A stretch of DNA of 64,000 nt from Chromatiales bacterium (lineage in GTDB: Bacteria > Pseudomonadota > Gammaproteobacteria > UBA6429 > Thiohalophilaceae), in the NCBI GenBank assembly GCA_027032075.1, contig JALVOC010000089.1, positions 310,001 through 374,000 on the forward strand, written 5' to 3'. Under the pieces are notes generated by a model. That model did not search any database, was not told the DNA's origin, and was given only the letters and a program-made list of their open reading frames with translations. How positions within the stretch are numbered: position 1 is the stretch's first letter; each line of letters opens with the position of its first letter. Positions 60,569-64,000 of the stretch are shown piece after piece. The translations under genes and the position numbers were made by a program.

Positions 60569-61476
60569 CTGAAACGCCGGAAAATTACCGTTGTGGTTAT
60601 GTCGCCCTGGTTGGCAGACCCAATGTGGGCAAATCCACTTTGCTCAACCATCTGTTGGGTCAGAAGATCAGTATCACTTCACGTAAGCCGCAAACCACCC
60701 GGCACCAGATCCTCGGCATCAAAACGACGGACGATGCACAGATCATTTATGTCGACACACCGGGAATACATCATAAAGGCAAACGTGCAATGAACCGCTA
60801 TATGAACCGTGCCGCCACCAGTGTGCTCGAGGGGGTGCATGTTGTGCTGTTTGTGGTTGAGGTTTTGCGCTGGACGGACGAGGATGAACTTGTCCTCAAA
60901 CGGCTGAAACATTCCGGACTGCCGGTTATTCTTGTGATCAACAAGGTGGATCGTCTTGCGGAGAAGGAAGCCATGCTCCCTTATTTGCAGGAAGTATCGG
61001 CCAAGTATGATTTCAAGCACGTCATTCCCGTTTCTGCCTTGAAGAGTGATAACCTCACTGCCCTGGAGAACAGTATCCTGGAGTTTCTCGAGGAATCCGC
61101 GCCATGGTTTCCGCAGGAGCAGGTGACAGATCGCAGTGTGCGTTTTCTCACCGCCGAGATCATTCGCGAAAAATTAACACGGGGTCTGGGGCAGGAATTG
61201 CCCTATGATCTCACCGTGGAGATCGAGCAATTCCGCGAGGAAAAGAGAAAGGTGCATATCAATGCATTGATTTGGGTGGAACGGGCAAATCAGAAATCCA
61301 TCGTGATTGGCAAGGGTGGGCAACGCCTCAAGGCCATCGGCCAGCAGGCACGTAAGGATATCGAAGCGATGCTGGATAAAAAGGTGTTTCTTGAACTTTG
61401 GGTCAAGGTCAAGGAGGGCTGGTCGGATGACGAACGCGCCATACTCAGTCTGGGTTATCATGATCAATTTGAATAG
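60565..61476 (+). CDS. era: GTPase Era
   Basis: Era binds 16S rRNA and helps 30S assembly. G1 is GRPNVGKSTLLNHLLG, G3 is VDTPGIHHK and G4 is NKVDRLAEKE. The C-terminal KH domain has ANQKSIVIGKGGQRLKAIGQ. Length 303 (E. coli 301). It overlaps rnc by four bases, as in E. coli. A stem-loop follows the stop directly. Confidence 0.97.
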   Translation: MTETPENYRCGYVALVGRPNVGKSTLLNHLLGQKISITSRKPQTTRHQILGIKTTDDAQIIYVDTPGIHHKGKRAMNRYMNRAATSVLEGVHVVLFVVEVLRWTDEDELVLKRLKHSGLPVILVINKVDRLAEKEAMLPYLQEVSAKYDFKHVIPVSALKSDNLTALENSILEFLEESAPWFPQEQVTDRSVRFLTAEIIREKLTRGLGQELPYDLTVEIEQFREEKRKVHINALIWVERANQKSIVIGKGGQRLKAIGQQARKDIEAMLDKKVFLELWVKVKEGWSDDERAILSLGYHDQFE

Positions 61477-61511
61477 AACCTGATTGACGGTGAAACCGTC
61501 ATCGACAGGTT
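61477..61511 (+). other. Nested stem-loop immediately after era
   Basis: AACCTG (61477-61482) pairs with CAGGTT (61506-61511), and inside TGACGGT pairs with ACCGTCA around GAA (61485-61501). No T run follows, so it is not a typical terminator. It may protect or process the mRNA between era and recO. Confidence 0.4.
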
Positions 61512-61609
61512 TGCCGGTCATGCCTGAGAGAATGTAAATCAGCCGGGTAAATTCAAGAACAAATACAAAATCATATTTACAATACCGCCACTCCGAACCA
61601 TATGTGAAT

Positions 61610-62341
61610 ATGAACAGACAACATCCCCATAAACATATCAGTCTGCAACCATCGTATATCCTGCACACACGGCCATATCGTGACAGCAGTCTGCTGCTGG
61701 AGATCTTTTGCCGTGACCATGGCCGCATCGGTCTGGTTGCCCGCGGGGCGCGAAGCAGCAAACCCCGTTTTGCCGGTTTGTTACAACCTTTCATTCCCAT
61801 CCTGCTTTCCTGGCACGGTCAGGGCGAACTGGCCACGTTGCGCAGCGCCGAGCCGGGCGGCCCCGCGCCGCTGCTTGCCGGTGACAGACTGTATAGCGCT
61901 TTTTATCTCAATGAGTTGTTATTACGTCTGCTGCAGCGTGCCGATCCGCATACCCGGCTGTTCGATGCCTATATTACGGTGCTGTCTGCCCTGGCCGAAA
62001 GCAAAAAGGAGGAGGAAAGTTTGCGCCACTTTGAGCAGGTTCTGCTGCAGGAAATCGGTTATGGCCTTATTCTCGACCATGATGTCGAGACAGGTGAAGC
62101 CATCGACACCCGGTTACAATATACCTATATATTGGATCGTGGCCCGGTTTTGTGGCAAAAAAACACTCAGCAGGGGATAATCATCCAGGGAAAAACATTA
62201 CAGGCAATCGCCGCAAACCATTACCCGGACAGCGAAACACGACGGCAGGCCAAACACCTGATGCGGTCGGCCCTGGCTGTGCATCTTGGGGGGCGTCCGT
62301 TGAAATCACGGGAACTGTATCGAAAACAGCGATTCCTCTAA
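61610..62341 (+). CDS. recO: DNA repair protein RecO
   Basis: RecO helps RecA load onto SSB-coated DNA. The N-terminal OB-fold has PSYILHTRPYRDSSLLLEIF and GRIGLVARGARSSK. The helical C-terminal part has LYSAFYLNELLLRLLQRADPH and LRHFEQVLLQEIGYGL; the four zinc cysteines of some relatives are absent, as in E. coli. From ATG 61610 the length is 243 (E. coli 242). A GTG at 61604 is the alternative. It is 133 bases after era and 185 before pdxJ. Confidence 0.94.
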   Translation: MNRQHPHKHISLQPSYILHTRPYRDSSLLLEIFCRDHGRIGLVARGARSSKPRFAGLLQPFIPILLSWHGQGELATLRSAEPGGPAPLLAGDRLYSAFYLNELLLRLLQRADPHTRLFDAYITVLSALAESKKEEESLRHFEQVLLQEIGYGLILDHDVETGEAIDTRLQYTYILDRGPVLWQKNTQQGIIIQGKTLQAIAANHYPDSETRRQAKHLMRSALAVHLGGRPLKSRELYRKQRFL

Positions 62342-62526
62342 AATGCACCGGCTTATGGCCTTGCTTACAGGCGGAATAACGAGTAGTTGCTGCCAGGCCG
62401 CATTACCGGGTGAACCGTTTTTAGGAAAAGGAGGAGGGAAGGGGTGTTCGGCTTCGTCTTTTTATTGAATGGCGTGATCACTAAAGCAGGCAACCTTCCG
62501 GTACTGCAGTAAAAACAAGGTGGAAA

Positions 62527-63270
62527 ATGAACGATTCTGAACCCATTCTACTTGGTGTGAATATTGACCATGTTGCCAGTCTGCGGCAATCACGCGGCAC
62601 CTTGTACCCGGAGCCGGTACATGCTGCGCTGCTTGCAGAGCAGGCCGGCGCGGACGGTATTACCCTTCATTTACGTGAGGACCGGCGGCATATCCAGGAC
62701 AGGGACGTGGAAATTTTGATTGATATGCTGCAGACACGCATGAATCTGGAAATGGCGGTGACCGAAGAAATGCTTGCGGTCGCCGAATGTATTCGCCCTT
62801 CCGATTGTTGCCTGGTGCCCGAGCGGCGGGAAGAGCTGACCACCGAAGGCGGCCTTGACGTGGTTGCACAAAAGTCACGCATCAGTGATACCTGTGTTCG
62901 CCTGGCAGAAGCGGGGATTCGTGTTTCCCTGTTTATCGATGCGGAAGCCCGCCAGATTGAAGCCGCGGCGGAATGTGGGGCACCGGTGATCGAATTGCAT
63001 ACGGGCCATTTTGCCGATGCCCGCACCGCGGCGGAACAAAAACGGCAGTTGCAAAAAATCGTGCAGGCGGTGGGGCTGGGACTGGATGCCGGCTTGCAGG
63101 TTAATGCCGGTCATGGCCTGCATTACCATAACGTCAGCGCGATTGCCGCCATTCCGGGCATTCGTGAACTCAATATCGGTCATGCGATTATTGCTCGCAG
63201 CATCTTCTGCGGTTTGCATGATGCTGTTGCCGAAATGAAAAAATTGATGCACAGCGCGCGGCAGGCATGA
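62527..63270 (+). CDS. pdxJ: Pyridoxine 5'-phosphate synthase
   Basis: PdxJ forms pyridoxine phosphate from deoxyxylulose phosphate and the PdxA product. The N-terminal block [21 protein letters not shown], then [18 protein letters not shown] with the catalytic histidine, [42 protein letters not shown], and the end block [14 protein letters not shown] and [14 protein letters not shown] are all present. Length 247 (E. coli 243). The product supplies PLP for the aminotransferases and ThrC in this window. acpS overlaps its stop by four bases. Confidence 0.96.
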   Translation: MNDSEPILLGVNIDHVASLRQSRGTLYPEPVHAALLAEQAGADGITLHLREDRRHIQDRDVEILIDMLQTRMNLEMAVTEEMLAVAECIRPSDCCLVPERREELTTEGGLDVVAQKSRISDTCVRLAEAGIRVSLFIDAEARQIEAAAECGAPVIELHTGHFADARTAAEQKRQLQKIVQAVGLGLDAGLQVNAGHGLHYHNVSAIAAIPGIRELNIGHAIIARSIFCGLHDAVAEMKKLMHSARQA

Positions 63271-63650
63271 TGATATTCGGTATCGGTACAGATATCGTAC
63301 GTGTCGCGCGTATGCAAAAAAGCCTTGAGAAGTACGGTGAACGTTTTGCCAGACGCATCCTCACCGAAACGGAATTTGCCGGCTTTCAAAAAAACGTCCG
63401 TCCGGCGAATTTTCTCGCGAAACGTTTTGCCGCCAAGGAGGCGACCGCCAAGGCCATGGGCACCGGCTTCAATCAGGGACTGTCACTGCATCACATCAGC
63501 GTCGGCCATGATGCGCTGGGGAAGCCACTCCTTGAATTCAGCGGTGCGGCAAGTGACTTCATGAAAAAACACGGAATCGTCGAAAGTCACATCAGCCTTG
63601 CCGATGAAGCGGAGTATGCAGTGGCGTTCGTGACGCTGGTCAGCAAATAG
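63267..63650 (+). CDS. acpS: Holo-[acyl-carrier-protein] synthase
   Basis: AcpS attaches the 4'-phosphopantetheine arm to acyl carrier protein. The N-terminal [14 protein letters not shown] supplies the metal-binding aspartate and [20 protein letters not shown] holds the catalytic acidic residue and CoA site. [16 protein letters not shown] is the usual end. Length 127 (E. coli 126). It overlaps pdxJ by four bases, as in E. coli. The next gene is convergent. Confidence 0.96.
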   Translation: MMIFGIGTDIVRVARMQKSLEKYGERFARRILTETEFAGFQKNVRPANFLAKRFAAKEATAKAMGTGFNQGLSLHHISVGHDALGKPLLEFSGAASDFMKKHGIVESHISLADEAEYAVAFVTLVSK

Positions 63651-63673
63651 ATATTTTTTACGCTTGGCAGAAG

Positions 63674-64000
63674 TCACCAATCGCGTTCCAGCGCAGCCGC
63701 TCCGCTTTCCAGTAATTCCACGATGGCCTGGTTGAGGGTTTCAATTTCTGTTGTCAAATCTTCCGCCTGCTGTTTGATGGCACCCTCCAGCCGCCTGGCG
63801 GCTTCGCGCAGGGCGGGTACCCCGCAATAGGCGGTGGAGCCGTAGATCTTGTGGGTATGGTCCCACAACGCCTGGCTGTCCGAGTCGGCAAAGGCCTGGT
63901 TGACTTTGTCCCGCAGAACGGGCAGATCGTTAAGCAACATGGTGAACAACTCTTTCGCGAGTTCGGGATTGCCACCCGCTTGTTCAATCGCGTACGGAAT
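63674..64000 (-). CDS. barA: BarA/GacS-like hybrid sensor kinase, C-terminal Hpt domain (partial)
   Basis: Only the last 109 residues are in the window; the gene continues past 64000. They form a histidine phosphotransfer domain with LWDHTHKIYGSTAYCGVPALREAARRL, where the histidine of THKIYG is the phosphate carrier. The preceding IEQAGGNPELAKELFTMLL is typical of BarA tails. BarA/GacS phosphorylates UvrY/GacA to control carbon storage and secondary traits. Neighbourhood with acpS and pdxJ supports barA over other hybrid kinases. The N-terminal sensor and kinase parts cannot be seen. Confidence 0.8.
   Translation of the reverse strand: MPYAIEQAGGNPELAKELFTMLLNDLPVLRDKVNQAFADSDSQALWDHTHKIYGSTAYCGVPALREAARRLEGAIKQQAEDLTTEIETLNQAIVELLESGAAALERDW

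Overview
The window looks like a chromosomal segment of a gammaproteobacterium. It carries a chain of gene blocks typical of that class: surE-pcm-yqaA-nlpD-rpoS, pyrG-kdsA-eno-ftsB-ispD-ispF-truD, sdhCDAB-sdhE-ygfX, nadB next to rpoE-rseABC-mucD, and lepA-lepB-rnc-era-recO-pdxJ-acpS-barA. The rpfE-like/recJ/prfB/lysS order recalls Xanthomonas and sulfur-oxidising Chromatiales-type genomes, but the species cannot be fixed from sequence alone. No rRNA, tRNA, CRISPR array or intact insertion sequence was seen.

Layout. 1-9.1 kb is accessory and visibly AT-rich, most strongly in the first 5 kb. It looks like the edge of an exopolysaccharide or surface-glycan locus: a CapK-like adenylating enzyme, an unrecognised protein with a YbaK-like pattern, a secreted beta-helix protein, a membrane glycosyltransferase, a DegT-type aminotransferase and an Ig/Fn3 lipoprotein. 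They are separated by long gene-poor stretches that look decayed. 9.5-11.6 kb holds a malate dehydrogenase with an unusual cofactor loop and a di-haem cytochrome c peroxidase whose promoter region carries a 7-3-7 palindrome of the Fur-family (PerR/Irr-like) type. 12-23 kb is dnaE, then a five-gene iron uptake operon on the minus strand (P19-like protein, porin, cupredoxin, FTR1 permease, polyferredoxin) under a good Fur box, then accA and tilS. The iron operon thus splits the familiar dnaE-accA-tilS neighbourhood. 23-34.4 kb is housekeeping, from pyrG to rpoS, and contains a 0.2-kb non-coding inverted-repeat element between smr and surE. 34.4-44.5 kb holds an Mth938-like gene, alaC-hom-thrC, the rpfE-like gene, recJ, prfB (with its programmed +1 frameshift) and lysS. 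44.6-52.3 kb holds an HDOD gene, ygfZ, succinate dehydrogenase with its assembly factor SdhE, ygfX and nadB. 52.4-64 kb is the sigma-E operon, the lepA-acpS block and the 3' end of a BarA-like hybrid kinase that runs off the window.

How the genes work together. SdhE flavinylates SdhA, and YgfZ supports iron-sulfur proteins such as SdhB. The sigma-E operon pairs the sigma factor with its anti-sigma system and a periplasmic protease, MucD. RpoS (with NlpD), BarA and the iron- and peroxide-type operators point to stationary-phase, envelope, iron and oxidative-stress control. hom, thrC and alaC form an amino-acid block; kdsA, accA, acpS and ispDF supply envelope lipids and isoprenoids.

I found no clearly new multi-gene system. 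The most unusual points are the inverted-repeat element and its second end-like copy 9 kb away, the iron operon with a built-in porin, the PerR/Irr-like operator, the malate dehydrogenase predicted to use NADP, and the CapK/YbaK-like gene pair.
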